A stretch of DNA of 64,000 nucleotides from Chitinispirillaceae bacterium (GCA_016929595.1 JAFGIN010000021.1:1-64000); one strand, 5' to 3'. Positions 16,914-27,073 are shown, counted from the first letter of the stretch. Numbers and translations are program-made. The notes: generated from the sequence alone by a model not told the origin.

Positions 16914-18416
16914 TTAGTTCATTGCTCTCCCATAAGCAATGGCATACTCTTTCAATAATGTCACCGGTATACTTTCCATCTGTTCCCGAGTAAGTCTCCA
17001 CCGCCAGTTCCCCATCAGTTTTGCCGGATGATTCATGCGTGTATCTGCACCTAAAAAGAGTAGATCCTGCACTGGAATGATTGCAATATCCGCAATTGAT
17101 GCCTGCGCTATGCGGATCAATTCTGCAGCAAGCTCCTCATCAGAGAGTCTGGTTCCGATATAGCGACTGACTCTTCTTTTGTCCTCTTCAGTGGCTTCAG
17201 TTTCCAGCCAGCCCCGCACCGTATTATTATCATGTGTACCGGTATAGACAATGCAGTTATTTGAAAAATTATGCGGCAGATAGGGATTATCAGCCCCATC
17301 TTCACCAAATGCGAATAAAAGAATCTTCATTCCGGGAAATCCATACTCATCCATGATTTCACGTACATCCGGAGTTATCGTTCCAAGGTCTTCAGCAATT
17401 ACCGGAAATTGAGGGCAATTTTTCCTGAGTGTATCGAGAAATTCTCTGACGGGAACATCCTGCCATTGACCATTGATTGCGGTTTCTTCTCCAGCTTTGA
17501 CTTCCCAGAACTGTACCAGGCCTCTGAAATGATCTATGCGTACTATATCGTACAATGAAAACATCTGCTTCATCCTGTTTACCCACCAGTGATAGTTAGC
17601 CTTTCTGATATTTTCCCACGAATACACCGGATTATTCCAGAGTTGTCCGGTTGCGCTGAAATAATCTGGTGGCACACCTGATACGCCGACAGGCTTTCCC
17701 TCTTTGTCCAGTTTGAATAATTCACGGTGTGCCCAGACGTCAGAACTCTCATAGCTGACATAGATTGGCATATCGCCAATAATTTTAATGCCCTTGTTAT
17801 TTGCATAAGTTTTTAGATTGTTCCACTGCGAGAATAATAAATACTGGTAAAAACAGATTCTCTCAATATCCTCAAATGCTGAATTTTTAAGCGTTGCAAG
17901 TTCCGAACAGTCGTGACTTCTCAGCAATATGGGCCAGGTGTGCCACTGACGGGATCCGGTTATTTTTCCTATTGTCAGAAACAGCGCATAATCATAGAGC
18001 CAGAACTCCTGCTCCTCACAGAAAAGAATAAATTGCGGATCCGCGCCATTTTCTTTCCAGTTGCGATATGCTTTTTCAAGTGCTGTGTACTTAAAGGTCC
18101 GGACACTGCTGAAATCAACTATGCCGGTATCAAACAGCATCGGCGACACAATGTCACTACTTCCGAGCAGCCCCATTTGTTTCACTAATTCCAGATTAAT
18201 CAGCATAGGATTACCTGCAAATGCAGAGCTGCTGAAATAGGGAGATTCTCCGTTTGCAGGGTTTCCGGGATTTAATGGAAGTATCTGCCAGTATTTCTGA
18301 GATGCTTCACAGAGAATATCAATGAAAGAATATGCTTCAGCGCCCAGATCACCAATTCCTTCAACTGACGGAAGTGATGTTAGATGTAAAAGTATTCCGC
18401 TACCTCTCTTGAACAT
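16914..18416 (-). CDS. malQ: 4-alpha-glucanotransferase
   Basis: A 500-aa GH77 amylomaltase that transfers alpha-1,4-glucan segments between maltodextrins in the cytoplasm. Motifs: RGSGILLHLTSLPS at the N-terminus, the nucleophile region VRIDHFRGLVQFWEV (about 295), the acid/base region VIAEDLGTITPDV (about 345), and YTGTHDNNTVRGW (about 395). ATG 18416 gives the usual family length and has AAAGGAA upstream. The reading from 18473 would overlap the TreS gene and adds a non-conserved tail. It follows the TreS fusion with 37 bp between them, so the two probably form an operon. Confidence 0.95.
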   Translation of the reverse strand: MFKRGSGILLHLTSLPSVEGIGDLGAEAYSFIDILCEASQKYWQILPLNPGNPANGESPYFSSSAFAGNPMLINLELVKQMGLLGSSDIVSPMLFDTGIVDFSSVRTFKYTALEKAYRNWKENGADPQFILFCEEQEFWLYDYALFLTIGKITGSRQWHTWPILLRSHDCSELATLKNSAFEDIERICFYQYLLFSQWNNLKTYANNKGIKIIGDMPIYVSYESSDVWAHRELFKLDKEGKPVGVSGVPPDYFSATGQLWNNPVYSWENIRKANYHWWVNRMKQMFSLYDIVRIDHFRGLVQFWEVKAGEETAINGQWQDVPVREFLDTLRKNCPQFPVIAEDLGTITPDVREIMDEYGFPGMKILLFAFGEDGADNPYLPHNFSNNCIVYTGTHDNNTVRGWLETEATEEDKRRVSRYIGTRLSDEELAAELIRIAQASIADIAIIPVQDLLFLGADTRMNHPAKLMGNWRWRLTREQMESIPVTLLKEYAIAYGRAMN

Positions 18417-18453
18417 GAGTTTTTTATTCCTTTCGAATTGAAGATTTTCCAGA

Positions 18454-21400
18454 TTATGACGCATCATTCTCAAGAACGCTCAGAATAGCCTTTGCAGGAA
18501 TGGCGATTTCAATATTTTTGGATTTAAACCCTGCTTCAAAGTCAATCAGCGCTCTTTCCAGATAGTATATTTTTAACAACTTTCTGATATCGCCCTGTTC
18601 AAAAAGCCTGGGTGATGAACCGTCGATCGTTTTGATATATGCATCCATGTAAATTGAGACATTGTATGAAAACCATTGCCACGCCCATTGTTCGATTGCC
18701 CCGGGATTTGGCAACTGTACTTTCAGCGATCGGTGTAAAGCAGTAAAAGTAACTTTACTGAATGAATATATTACATCGGCAACGTCCCGGAGCGGAGAAC
18801 GTTTTAAACGCCTTTCACTCAAAGGGATATCGACAGGCCCTCTGAAATCTTTTATTACGAAATCATTACCAGTACACAAAAACTGATCCAGACCAAAGTG
18901 CCCGTGAATTCTGATCTTAAGTGATGAGAACGATTCTTTGAGCAGGAGATTGAAATGATCAAGAATTTTCTGTTCCTGCATGACCACAGTATTTGCAAAT
19001 GGAAACTGTTCACGGGGCACAATGTCTATGTTTTTTCTGAGATCGGAAACAACCCTGCGTGCTTTGGTCCGCATCGATTGATAGAGTGAGCGTTGATACA
19101 GTCTGGTCATTTGTTCCGGCATAAAATCAGGATTCTGTATGCCGGCAGTTAAAACCTGGTGTAACCTGGCTGTTTTTTCACCAAGTGTCCGCGCTGTCAT
19201 TTCAAGTTTTCCGCAAAGGCTGAGAACTTCAGGTGGTATAGTTACCATCTCAGCATGGGACATCCACCAATTCCGGTGAGTCGGATCAGTCTGGTGTAGA
19301 TTTACAGATATAATTTTTTCAAAAAACTGAAGAGCAGCATCGAGAAACAGATTCCACGCAGTGCCGGTATGTTTTACATAGGTAGTCATAACTCCCAGTG
19401 ATGTGTGCATATTTTCATCGGTGTAGTGGAGTGCCCCGGCAAAAATCGGTGTCAACGGACCCGAATCATTATTCGAGATAAAGGAAGCAACCTCGACATC
19501 AGGCCTGACCCCATCCTCGAGACGCCGGTAAAGCCGGAAATGAAATTCACCACCATAATCGAATGATGTGCTGAACCGTTCGCTTTTGAGCAGCTGCACG
19601 TATTGCGGTTTATAATTGCGAACACCCCTGGGCAACATCTTCCCCGAATACCCCTCGATACAGCCCTGCAACCCGTTAATTTTGCGATTACCCGTTATAA
19701 GACGCAGCATCGCCTCATGGAAATTCTGAGTGTTTGAACAGTCATAAACATATCCCTTTGGCTCACCAGTTAATCTGGCCAGTACAAATGCAGTATTATC
19801 GTCACTGACAATAGAATTCAGGGCATCCTCCGCACAGAAAGCCAGAGGAAGCAATACAGTATCAGCCTCTCCGGCATGGCGATAAAGAACGTTTACTATA
19901 CATACAAGGATTGTTTCGCTTTTACAGTTTAGTGTCACTGTATCAACAATAACTATTTCTTTGATTGTAAGTTCCCGGCACCCGGCAGTTTTCCTTGCCT
20001 GAAGATAAACAGGCAGTATCTCCCGTTCAAAATGATCCCTGGATGAATTTTCAAAAAGAGCCTTCCAGTCTCCCTCAACTTTTATTTCGGGAATTGCAAA
20101 TTGTACATTTCTCTTCTCAGTAGCATTTGCGTTTTCCAGCTGAAGCCAGAAATAATCATGAAATCCCATTGTCAGGACATAAGGGGAATTGCCGACAGGT
20201 GGAAATTTGTTATCACTGAATATATCCCTTGGAATATATCCCGCATACTCCCGCAGATCAAGAGATACTGCCTGAGTAAAGCGGGAGAGGTTAATTGCGA
20301 CAAAAATTATTTCATCATCAAGTTTTCTTATAAAGGTAAATATTCCGGCGTTGTCTGATTTGATAAATTGAATAGAACCCAGGGAAAACGCCTTGTACCT
20401 GCGGCGCATCGCGATAACCCTTTTCATCCACCACAACAGTGATGAGGTGTTCTGCTGCTGAGTTTCAACATTGAGAGCTTCATAATGGTATTCAGAATCG
20501 ATGATTGTTGGCAGAAACAGTTTGTGAGGATTCGCATGAGAAAAACCCGCATTACGGTCTGCATTCCACTGCATAGGAGTACGCACCCCGTTGCGGTCTC
20601 CCAGATAGTGGTTATCACCCATCCCGATCTCATCCCCATAATAGATAATTGGTGTTCCGGGTAATGAAAACAGAAGAATATTCATAATCTCAATGCGTCT
20701 GCGGCTGTTATGAAGCAGTGGTGCAAGGCGTTTTCTTATGCCGACATTGATTCGGGCATGCGGATCGTGCGCATAATACCGGTACATATAATCCCGCTCC
20801 TCTTCAGTAACCATTTCCAGCGTAAGTTCATCATGGTTACGCAGGAATATTGCCCATTGACAGGATTCAGGGATCGGGGGTGTTTGTTCGAGGATGTCAA
20901 TAATCGGAAACCAGTCTTCCATTTGAAGCGCCATGAACATTCGTGGCATCAGCGGGAAATGAAATGCCATGTGGCAAATGTCTCCCTTTCCAAAATACGC
21001 AGCTGCATCCTCCGGCCACTGATTCGCTTCAGCTAGCAGCATCCGTCCGGTATATCTGCTATCTATGTACGTACGCAGTTTTCTGAGGAATTCATACGTT
21101 TGCGGAAGGTTTTCACACATTGTTCCCTCCTGCTCATAGAGATACGGCACAGCATCAAGCCGTAACCCATCAATACCCAACCCCATCCAGAAGTCAAGTA
21201 CACGGAGAATCTCTTTATGTACTTCCGGATTCTCAAAATTCAGATCCGGCTGGTGCGAATAAAACCGGTGCCAGTAATAAGCACCTGCCACAGGATCCCA
21301 GGCCCAGTTAGATGTCTCGAAATCCCTGAAAATGATTCTGGCACCATTATAAAGCTGCGTAGTATCACTCCAGACATAAAAATTCCTCTCCGTGGAACCA

Positions 21401-21783
21401 GGAGGGGCATTTCTGGCCCTCTTAAACCACTCATGCTGATCAGAGGTATGGTTAATCACCAGTTCTGTAATAATCTTCAGCCCCCTGCGATGCGCTTCAT
21501 GGAGAAATGTTTTAAAATCACGCATAGTTCCATATGACGTATGAATGCCCATATAATCAGCAATATCATAACCATCATCACGTTGTGGAGATGGATAAAA
21601 TGGCAGCAGCCAGATGACATTAACACCCAGATCTTCCAGATAATCAAGTTTTCGGGTCAGCCCCTGAAAGTCTCCGATTCCATCACCGTTGCTGTCTTTA
21701 AAGGATTTTACATGAAGCTGATAAATAACAGCATTCTTAAACCAGGCGGGATCTGTATTCAACTGTAAATCATCTTTTGCCAT
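18454..21783 (-). CDS. treS: Trehalose synthase fused to a maltokinase-like domain
   Basis: A 1109-aa fusion. The N-terminal 550 residues are a GH13 trehalose synthase that interconverts maltose and trehalose. Motifs are DGYDIADYMGI, the nucleophile region GLRLDAVPYL (about 209), acid LLAEANQWPEDA (about 250) and FLRNHDELTLEMVT (about 317). The C-terminal 450 residues align with maltokinase (Mak/Pep2). However, the catalytic HGD..H..Q motif reads HGHFGLDQ (about 964), DFEGEP reads DFRGPV (about 981), and the lysine of the ILKLFRRL block is Arg (FRLYRRL, about 749). LSERRLKRSPLRDVADV, next to the site, is well kept. The kinase half may be inactive or altered. It heads the malQ operon. Confidence 0.93.
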   Translation of the reverse strand: MAKDDLQLNTDPAWFKNAVIYQLHVKSFKDSNGDGIGDFQGLTRKLDYLEDLGVNVIWLLPFYPSPQRDDGYDIADYMGIHTSYGTMRDFKTFLHEAHRRGLKIITELVINHTSDQHEWFKRARNAPPGSTERNFYVWSDTTQLYNGARIIFRDFETSNWAWDPVAGAYYWHRFYSHQPDLNFENPEVHKEILRVLDFWMGLGIDGLRLDAVPYLYEQEGTMCENLPQTYEFLRKLRTYIDSRYTGRMLLAEANQWPEDAAAYFGKGDICHMAFHFPLMPRMFMALQMEDWFPIIDILEQTPPIPESCQWAIFLRNHDELTLEMVTEEERDYMYRYYAHDPHARINVGIRKRLAPLLHNSRRRIEIMNILLFSLPGTPIIYYGDEIGMGDNHYLGDRNGVRTPMQWNADRNAGFSHANPHKLFLPTIIDSEYHYEALNVETQQQNTSSLLWWMKRVIAMRRRYKAFSLGSIQFIKSDNAGIFTFIRKLDDEIIFVAINLSRFTQAVSLDLREYAGYIPRDIFSDNKFPPVGNSPYVLTMGFHDYFWLQLENANATEKRNVQFAIPEIKVEGDWKALFENSSRDHFEREILPVYLQARKTAGCRELTIKEIVIVDTVTLNCKSETILVCIVNVLYRHAGEADTVLLPLAFCAEDALNSIVSDDNTAFVLARLTGEPKGYVYDCSNTQNFHEAMLRLITGNRKINGLQGCIEGYSGKMLPRGVRNYKPQYVQLLKSERFSTSFDYGGEFHFRLYRRLEDGVRPDVEVASFISNNDSGPLTPIFAGALHYTDENMHTSLGVMTTYVKHTGTAWNLFLDAALQFFEKIISVNLHQTDPTHRNWWMSHAEMVTIPPEVLSLCGKLEMTARTLGEKTARLHQVLTAGIQNPDFMPEQMTRLYQRSLYQSMRTKARRVVSDLRKNIDIVPREQFPFANTVVMQEQKILDHFNLLLKESFSSLKIRIHGHFGLDQFLCTGNDFVIKDFRGPVDIPLSERRLKRSPLRDVADVIYSFSKVTFTALHRSLKVQLPNPGAIEQWAWQWFSYNVSIYMDAYIKTIDGSSPRLFEQGDIRKLLKIYYLERALIDFEAGFKSKNIEIAIPAKAILSVLENDAS

Positions 21784-22398
21784 TTCAGGAATCCATTCGA
21801 ATACTGTGCACTATTATTATTATTTAGTATCTGTTCAAAATATCTTTTTGCACTATTCTTCGACAAGCATTCCGTCTTTTGCGGATGAGCGTAGTGTGCG
21901 TATTTCGCTTAAAAAGACCGCTCGTGCGATCCCGAACTCGGGACGCGACGTATGGGCGGTCTATTTACAGTATTTTGAACAGATGTTATTTATTAGCTAA
22001 AATTATATACTTATTACCTTTTTACAACACATTTATTTTCCTTCTTTGATAAACAAAACACTTTTTTCATATGGATAGATGCTTCGCAACGATACTAGTC
22101 AGAGATTCCAGTGCAATAAAATCTTTTCGGCAGGATAATAAAGGCTGGCAGATTAGACGCAAAGCAATCTCCATACCAGTTTATTAAGAGTAAAAATCCC
22201 GGACCTGTGGTAAATCGTTGTAAGTGAAGCATCAAAAGGTTCTGAGGCCCCAGACCTTTTAAACTGTGATACACCTGCCCGAATTTCGATGGCTCTCCCA
22301 CAACACAAAGAGAACTCTTTTTCCAGTGCACTTTCACCGTTTCGAACTCCTGGCAATTAGTATATTCCTGCTCTTCAGAATCTCCAGGGAACACTTAA
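21784..22398. other. Divergent intergenic region between treS and the kinase gene
   Basis: 615 bp that must hold the treS promoter (minus) and the kinase promoter (plus). 21829-21984 is a MITE-like element. 22000-22398 shows no supported gene; the reading frames here have no recognisable family or start signal. Confidence 0.65.
21829..21984. repeat. MITE-like element with 14-bp terminal inverted repeats
   Basis: A 156-bp segment bounded by atctgttcaaaata (21829-21842) and its exact complement (21971-21984). The interior is GC-richer than its AT-rich surroundings and has its own inverted repeats: agaccgc/gcggtct (21915 and 21956) and tcccga/tcggga (21930-21943). It has no coding capacity for a transposase. 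The shape is that of a miniature inverted-repeat element or structured repeat; no clear target duplication is seen. Confidence 0.6.
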
Positions 22399-23820
22399 AT
22401 GGATCAGGTAATCGGTAAAATTATCGGCGGCTGTTTTATTGAGCACCTTATCGGTCAGGGTGGAATGGGTGCTGTATACAAGGCACACCATCAGGCGCTC
22501 GATATCCCCGTTGCAGTAAAAATTCTCAGACCGGCACTCCCGCTCTCCAATGAAGTCAAGCGTTTTTTGCGGGAAGCCAGAACATCTGCCCGCCTTAATC
22601 ACCCTAATATTATAAGCGTACTGAATGTTGGTAATGAAGAGGGTTTCCATTACATCACGATGGAATTCATTGATGGAAGCAACATTCTTGAAATTCTTCA
22701 AAAACGAAAAAAAATCGCTGTAGCTGAAGCCGCCCGAATTGGTATTGAAGTTCTCAGGGCATTGGAAACAGCTTTTGAACATGGTATTGTGCACCGTGAT
22801 ATTAAACCCGAAAATATCATGGTCAGCAGAAACGGAAATGTAAAGCTTGCAGATCTGGGACTTGCCCTTATTGATGGTGAGACAAAACTTACTCAGGCAT
22901 GCATTATGCTCGGCAGTCCCTTTTACATTGCTCCGGAGCAGGCTGAAAACTCAACGACGGTCGATCACCGTGCGGATCTGTATTCACTTGGATGCACCCT
23001 GTTTCATATGGTAAATGGAACCCCGCCGTTTAAAGGAGACTCTCCTGTAGAGATTATCCTTTCACACCTTAACAAACCGATTCCCAACCTGTCAAAATTC
23101 AACAGATCAGTTCCGGTTGCGTTTTCCGGTGTTATACAAAAATTGATGGAAAAGAAACCGACCCGGAGATTCCAGCACCCCCGCGAAGCCAGACTTGCTC
23201 TTGAAAGTGCCGTTACTTCAGCAGTCGCACATTCAAATCATTACTCTAAACTCACAACTCACATGAACAGAAAATCTGTAACTAAACTGTTTTTGCTTCC
23301 AACTTTGATTCTGATTATAGTAGGAGTTCTGGTTTCAGGATTCACACTTTTTTCCAGCAAAAAACAGCTCGGTGATTTTGCAGAAAAAAACAAAAATGTT
23401 CAGACTTCAGATAAGGATTCCGTACAATTCTACCAGGAGCCACAAACAGTCCTTGATGCAGTCTTAATGAAAGACAGAGATCTCCTCAGAAAATTGTTAA
23501 TCAATGGAACCACTGCAAACCCCAAACCCGGTGATCCAATCTCCCCGCTTCATGCGGCAGTTGCAAACGCCGACACCATCGCGATCAGGATGCTTCTTTC
23601 AATGGGCGCAAATCCAAATGTCAGGGATTCTTCTGGAGATACACCGCTACATGATGCTATCAGATCGAATAATAAAGCAGCTGTTGCGAGTCTTTTACAC
23701 ATGGGAGCCGACCCATTGATGAAAGATCATTATAGCAACACACCCGAAATGCTCTCAAAAGATAACGCTGAGATATTTCAGTTGCTGCGCAGCCATGGCA
23801 GGAATAATAAAAGCAGATAA
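22399..23820 (+). CDS. Membrane Ser/Thr protein kinase with C-terminal ankyrin repeats
   Basis: A 473-aa Hanks-type kinase. All key motifs are present: GQGGMGAVY (glycine loop, about 20), VAVKIL (catalytic Lys), HRDIKPENIM (catalytic loop, about 133), DLGLA in place of DFG, and YIAPEQ. A membrane segment follows at about 296-316, then two to three ankyrin repeats (PLHAAVANAD..., DTPLHDAIRSNNKAAV..., about 380-460). With one membrane span the ankyrin repeats should lie outside the cytoplasm, which is uncommon. Its position between treS/malQ and glgA suggests, but does not prove, a link with glycogen metabolism. An ATG precedes DQVIGKIIGG; the upstream GGGAAC site is weak. Confidence 0.9.
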   Translation: MDQVIGKIIGGCFIEHLIGQGGMGAVYKAHHQALDIPVAVKILRPALPLSNEVKRFLREARTSARLNHPNIISVLNVGNEEGFHYITMEFIDGSNILEILQKRKKIAVAEAARIGIEVLRALETAFEHGIVHRDIKPENIMVSRNGNVKLADLGLALIDGETKLTQACIMLGSPFYIAPEQAENSTTVDHRADLYSLGCTLFHMVNGTPPFKGDSPVEIILSHLNKPIPNLSKFNRSVPVAFSGVIQKLMEKKPTRRFQHPREARLALESAVTSAVAHSNHYSKLTTHMNRKSVTKLFLLPTLILIIVGVLVSGFTLFSSKKQLGDFAEKNKNVQTSDKDSVQFYQEPQTVLDAVLMKDRDLLRKLLINGTTANPKPGDPISPLHAAVANADTIAIRMLLSMGANPNVRDSSGDTPLHDAIRSNNKAAVASLLHMGADPLMKDHYSNTPEMLSKDNAEIFQLLRSHGRNNKSR

Positions 23821-24127
23821 CTACCTATCTCTTTTTTAAAAAAATTGTTTGTAGCCTGATAGTTTTTACATCAAACCCCACTTTGCCCCCTCAGGCATTG
23901 CCTGCACCCCTCCACAGAAGGCATTAACAACCGTTTTTCAGCCCTTTTTCATTTTGAGAATTATTTGTTACCTCTAAATGTGGATTTGTTTTTTAAACCT
24001 GAAAACAGCAGCGGATCAGGTGTTATCCATGTTGATGATTTTGAGGTATGATTCTTGCGTGATCCAGTAGCGAATAAATCAGCCTCAGAGCTGCAGTAAA
24101 AATACAAACACAGGGTAAACATTTAAC
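23821..24127. other. Intergenic region before glgA
   Basis: 307 bp between two plus-strand genes. AT-rich at both ends, with no clear terminator hairpin or supported open frame. It probably holds the glgA promoter. Confidence 0.5.
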
Positions 24128-25600
24128 ATGTACATATTGGAAGTTTCTTCAGAATGTGCTCCCTTTGCTAAAGTCGGGGGATTGGCGGATGTAGTTTTCG
24201 GGCTTTCAAGAGAACTGGCACAGAGAGGAAATAACGTTGAAATAGTAGTTCCCGGATATGATTGTATACAGAAGGAACTCTTTCCTGACCTTCATGCAGT
24301 TTACAACGACCTGTGGGTACCATGGTTTAACGGACATGTACATTGCACTGTCTGGTTTGGTCAGATTCAGGGCAGAAAAGTGTATTTGATTGATCCACAT
24401 TCCCCCGATGCATTTTTCAGCCGGAAGGAGATTTACGGTTGCGCAGACGATGTACTTCGCTTTGCTTTTTTTTGTAAAGCCACACTGGAATTTCTACTCA
24501 AAGCCAACAAGCGTCCCGACATTATCCATTGCCACGACTGGCAGACCGGTTTGCTTCCGGTACTGCTCAATGAAATTTACAAAAATAGTGGCATGTACGA
24601 TCAGCGGGTTCAATACACAATTCACAACTTCAAGCACCAGGGGGTCTTTGGAAAAGACATTCTTTATGCAACAGGACTTAACAAGCCGGACTATTTCTAC
24701 CAGACAAGCCAGCTCAGAGATGAGCGTTTCGCCCATCTCCTCAACAGCCTCAAAGGTGGAATCGTTTATTCCAACTTCATCAATACGGTTTCACCCCACC
24801 ACGCATGGGAGGTTCGTTTTACAGAACAGGGGTGCGGGCTTTCAAATCTGCTCCACAGCTATCAGCATAAATTTGGCGGTATCCTTAACGGAGTAGATTA
24901 CAGCATCTGGAACCCTGAAATTGACACATCACTACCATCAAAATATTCTGTTAATAGTTTAAATAATAAAGCACGGAATAAAGAGGCTCTCCGTGATAAA
25001 TTCCAGATCTCAAAAAAAGCTAAACCGATCATTGCATATATTGGAAGGCTCGATGTTCAAAAAGGTATCGACCTGATTGAACATACCGCGCACTTTTGTC
25101 TTAAAGCGGGAGCACAGTTTGTTCTGCTGGGTACTGGTTCAGACCATGGAACAGATAATCAGTTCAGAAATCTCAAACAGCAGTATAATGACAATCCGGA
25201 ATGTCATATTGAACTTGGTTTCAGTGAAGAACTATCTCACCTTATTTATGCCGGTGCAGACATGGTGATCGTTCCAAGTTTTTTTGAGCCGTGCGGTTTG
25301 ACACAGATGATTGCGCTTAAATATGGTACCGTACCTATTGTGCGCGCGACCGGAGGACTTGCTTCAACTGTGTTTGACCGTGAGTTCTCAAACGTCCCCT
25401 GGTGGGAAAGAAACGGTTTTGTATTTCATAATTACGACAGATCTGCACTGGAAGCGGTTCTCAATCGGGCAATCGGACTCTACCAGGTTTATCCGGGATA
25501 TTTTAAACAGCTTATGATCAATGGAATGCGCTACGATTACTCCTGGAACAATCCAGGTAATCATTATGTAAACACATTCAACTATATACGAGCCAGATAG
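24128..25600 (+). CDS. glgA: Glycogen/starch synthase
   Basis: A 490-aa GT5 glycosyltransferase that adds glucose from ADP-glucose to the non-reducing end of an alpha-1,4-glucan. N-terminal EVSSECAPFAKVGGLADVV carries the KxGG nucleotide-sugar-binding motif (about 16-20). DIIHCHDWQTGLLPV, NGVDYSIWNPE, AYIGRLDVQKGIDLI and PSFFEPCGLTQMIALKYGT (the C-terminal E-x7-E region) are all typical. Length equals the bacterial family. It is followed after 15 bp by the GH57 gene, so the two form an operon for alpha-glucan synthesis or remodelling. Confidence 0.97.
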   Translation: MYILEVSSECAPFAKVGGLADVVFGLSRELAQRGNNVEIVVPGYDCIQKELFPDLHAVYNDLWVPWFNGHVHCTVWFGQIQGRKVYLIDPHSPDAFFSRKEIYGCADDVLRFAFFCKATLEFLLKANKRPDIIHCHDWQTGLLPVLLNEIYKNSGMYDQRVQYTIHNFKHQGVFGKDILYATGLNKPDYFYQTSQLRDERFAHLLNSLKGGIVYSNFINTVSPHHAWEVRFTEQGCGLSNLLHSYQHKFGGILNGVDYSIWNPEIDTSLPSKYSVNSLNNKARNKEALRDKFQISKKAKPIIAYIGRLDVQKGIDLIEHTAHFCLKAGAQFVLLGTGSDHGTDNQFRNLKQQYNDNPECHIELGFSEELSHLIYAGADMVIVPSFFEPCGLTQMIALKYGTVPIVRATGGLASTVFDREFSNVPWWERNGFVFHNYDRSALEAVLNRAIGLYQVYPGYFKQLMINGMRYDYSWNNPGNHYVNTFNYIRAR

Positions 25601-25615
25601 AAAGGATATCTTCTT

Positions 25616-27073
25616 ATGCACGAACGTACAACCCCGGGAAACACCGGTAGTCTTCCCCAAATCACCCCGACACAAACTGCACCAGAATCATCGTCTGCAC
25701 AAAAGCACACAGTTTTCATCAAGGACAGTTCAATAAATTTTACAAAAATAAAAAGCGCTGCAGCAGTCGCACTCCATATGCATCAGCCACTCATACCAGC
25801 TGGCGGATCGGACCTTCATACCGCCCAGGTGGTAAGTAACCTGCAATATATGATGGAGCATCAGGGGGTCGGTGATAATCATAATGCACCTGTTTTTCAA
25901 TGGTGTTACAAGCGAATGGGTGAATTTATCCCTTCACTTATCGATGAAGGGAAACAGCCCAGAGTCATGTTGGAATATTCAGGAACGCTGCTCTATGGTA
26001 TGCAGAAAATGGGATTGGATGACGTATTTGATAATTTACGAAAAATTACTCTTGACCCCCGATATCGCTTTGCTGTTGAGTGGTTAGGCTGCCCCTGGGG
26101 TCATGCAGTCGCACCATCAACACCGATAAACGATTACCCGCTTCATGTAATAGCATGGAAATCTTATTTTTCTTCACTGTTCGGACCTGAAGCGCTCGAT
26201 CGTGTTCGGGGTTTTTCACCGTCAGAAATGGCTCTTCCCAATCATCCTGATGCAGCGTATTCATTTGTAAAATCCCTTCTGGATAACGGATTTACATGGG
26301 TACTTGTCCAGGAACACACTGTGGAGCATCCGGATGGAAGCGCTCTAAGCCACAAGCACCTTCCCCATCGATTACACTGTACTAATTCAGATGGCGAGAG
26401 TGTAGATATAATTGCAATTATAAAAACTCAGGGAAGTGATACCAAACTTGTCGGCCAGATGCAACCCTATTACGAAGCAAAAAGTCTTTCACGATGGGAA
26501 ATCGCAGGGAAATCGGTTCCGCCGCTGGTTACACAGATCGCTGATGGAGAGAACGGTGGTGTAATGATGAATGAGTTTCCACCGAAATACATGGATGCCG
26601 TACGGGAATCAAGTAACTCTGAAACACCGCTTATGAATGTCACAGAATATCTGGAACATCTTGAGGTAATGGATATCGGTATAAAAAATTTTACCGTAAT
26701 TCAACCTCTCTTCCAGAAAAGAATCTGGGACCGCATCAAACCTGGTGATGGTCCGGATCGTTTAAAAGCAGCTATAGAAGATCTGAAAAGGGAAGATAAT
26801 CGATTTCACATGGAAGGCGGTAGCTGGACTAATGACATTTCATGGGTACGAGGTTATGAAAATCTCCTTGGGCCAATGGAAAACTTCAGTACAGAATTTA
26901 GTAAGAAAACAAATCAGAAAGGCATTGAGATAACAGATGAACGCTACAAGGAAGCGCTATTTTACCTGTTAACCTCACAGACAAGCTGTTACCGATACTG
27001 GGGTACTGGTGAATGGACCGATTATGGTCTTGAACTAATCAGAAGAGGAATGGAAGTTATAAACAGAATGTAA
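25616..27073 (+). CDS. Glycoside hydrolase family 57-like protein
   Basis: A 485-aa cytoplasmic protein, second gene of the glgA operon. AAAGGA precedes the ATG. The first 45 residues are low-complexity and Thr/Pro/Ser-rich. The catalytic barrel then starts at AAVALHMHQPLIPAG, the conserved GH57 region I with its HxH/HQP signature. WLGCPWGHAVAP (about 160) and FTWVLVQEHTVEHPDGS (about 230-246) fit later conserved regions. GH57 includes alpha-amylases, amylopullulanases, glucanotransferases and branching enzymes. The activity here cannot be read from sequence, but the operon with GlgA points to glycogen branching or debranching. Confidence 0.85.
   Translation: MHERTTPGNTGSLPQITPTQTAPESSSAQKHTVFIKDSSINFTKIKSAAAVALHMHQPLIPAGGSDLHTAQVVSNLQYMMEHQGVGDNHNAPVFQWCYKRMGEFIPSLIDEGKQPRVMLEYSGTLLYGMQKMGLDDVFDNLRKITLDPRYRFAVEWLGCPWGHAVAPSTPINDYPLHVIAWKSYFSSLFGPEALDRVRGFSPSEMALPNHPDAAYSFVKSLLDNGFTWVLVQEHTVEHPDGSALSHKHLPHRLHCTNSDGESVDIIAIIKTQGSDTKLVGQMQPYYEAKSLSRWEIAGKSVPPLVTQIADGENGGVMMNEFPPKYMDAVRESSNSETPLMNVTEYLEHLEVMDIGIKNFTVIQPLFQKRIWDRIKPGDGPDRLKAAIEDLKREDNRFHMEGGSWTNDISWVRGYENLLGPMENFSTEFSKKTNQKGIEITDERYKEALFYLLTSQTSCYRYWGTGEWTDYGLELIRRGMEVINRM

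Noticed and set aside
22095-22394. Minus-strand frame of about 99 codons upstream of the kinase gene
   Set aside because: No recognisable domain, no ribosome binding site, and it lies in the promoter region of the kinase.
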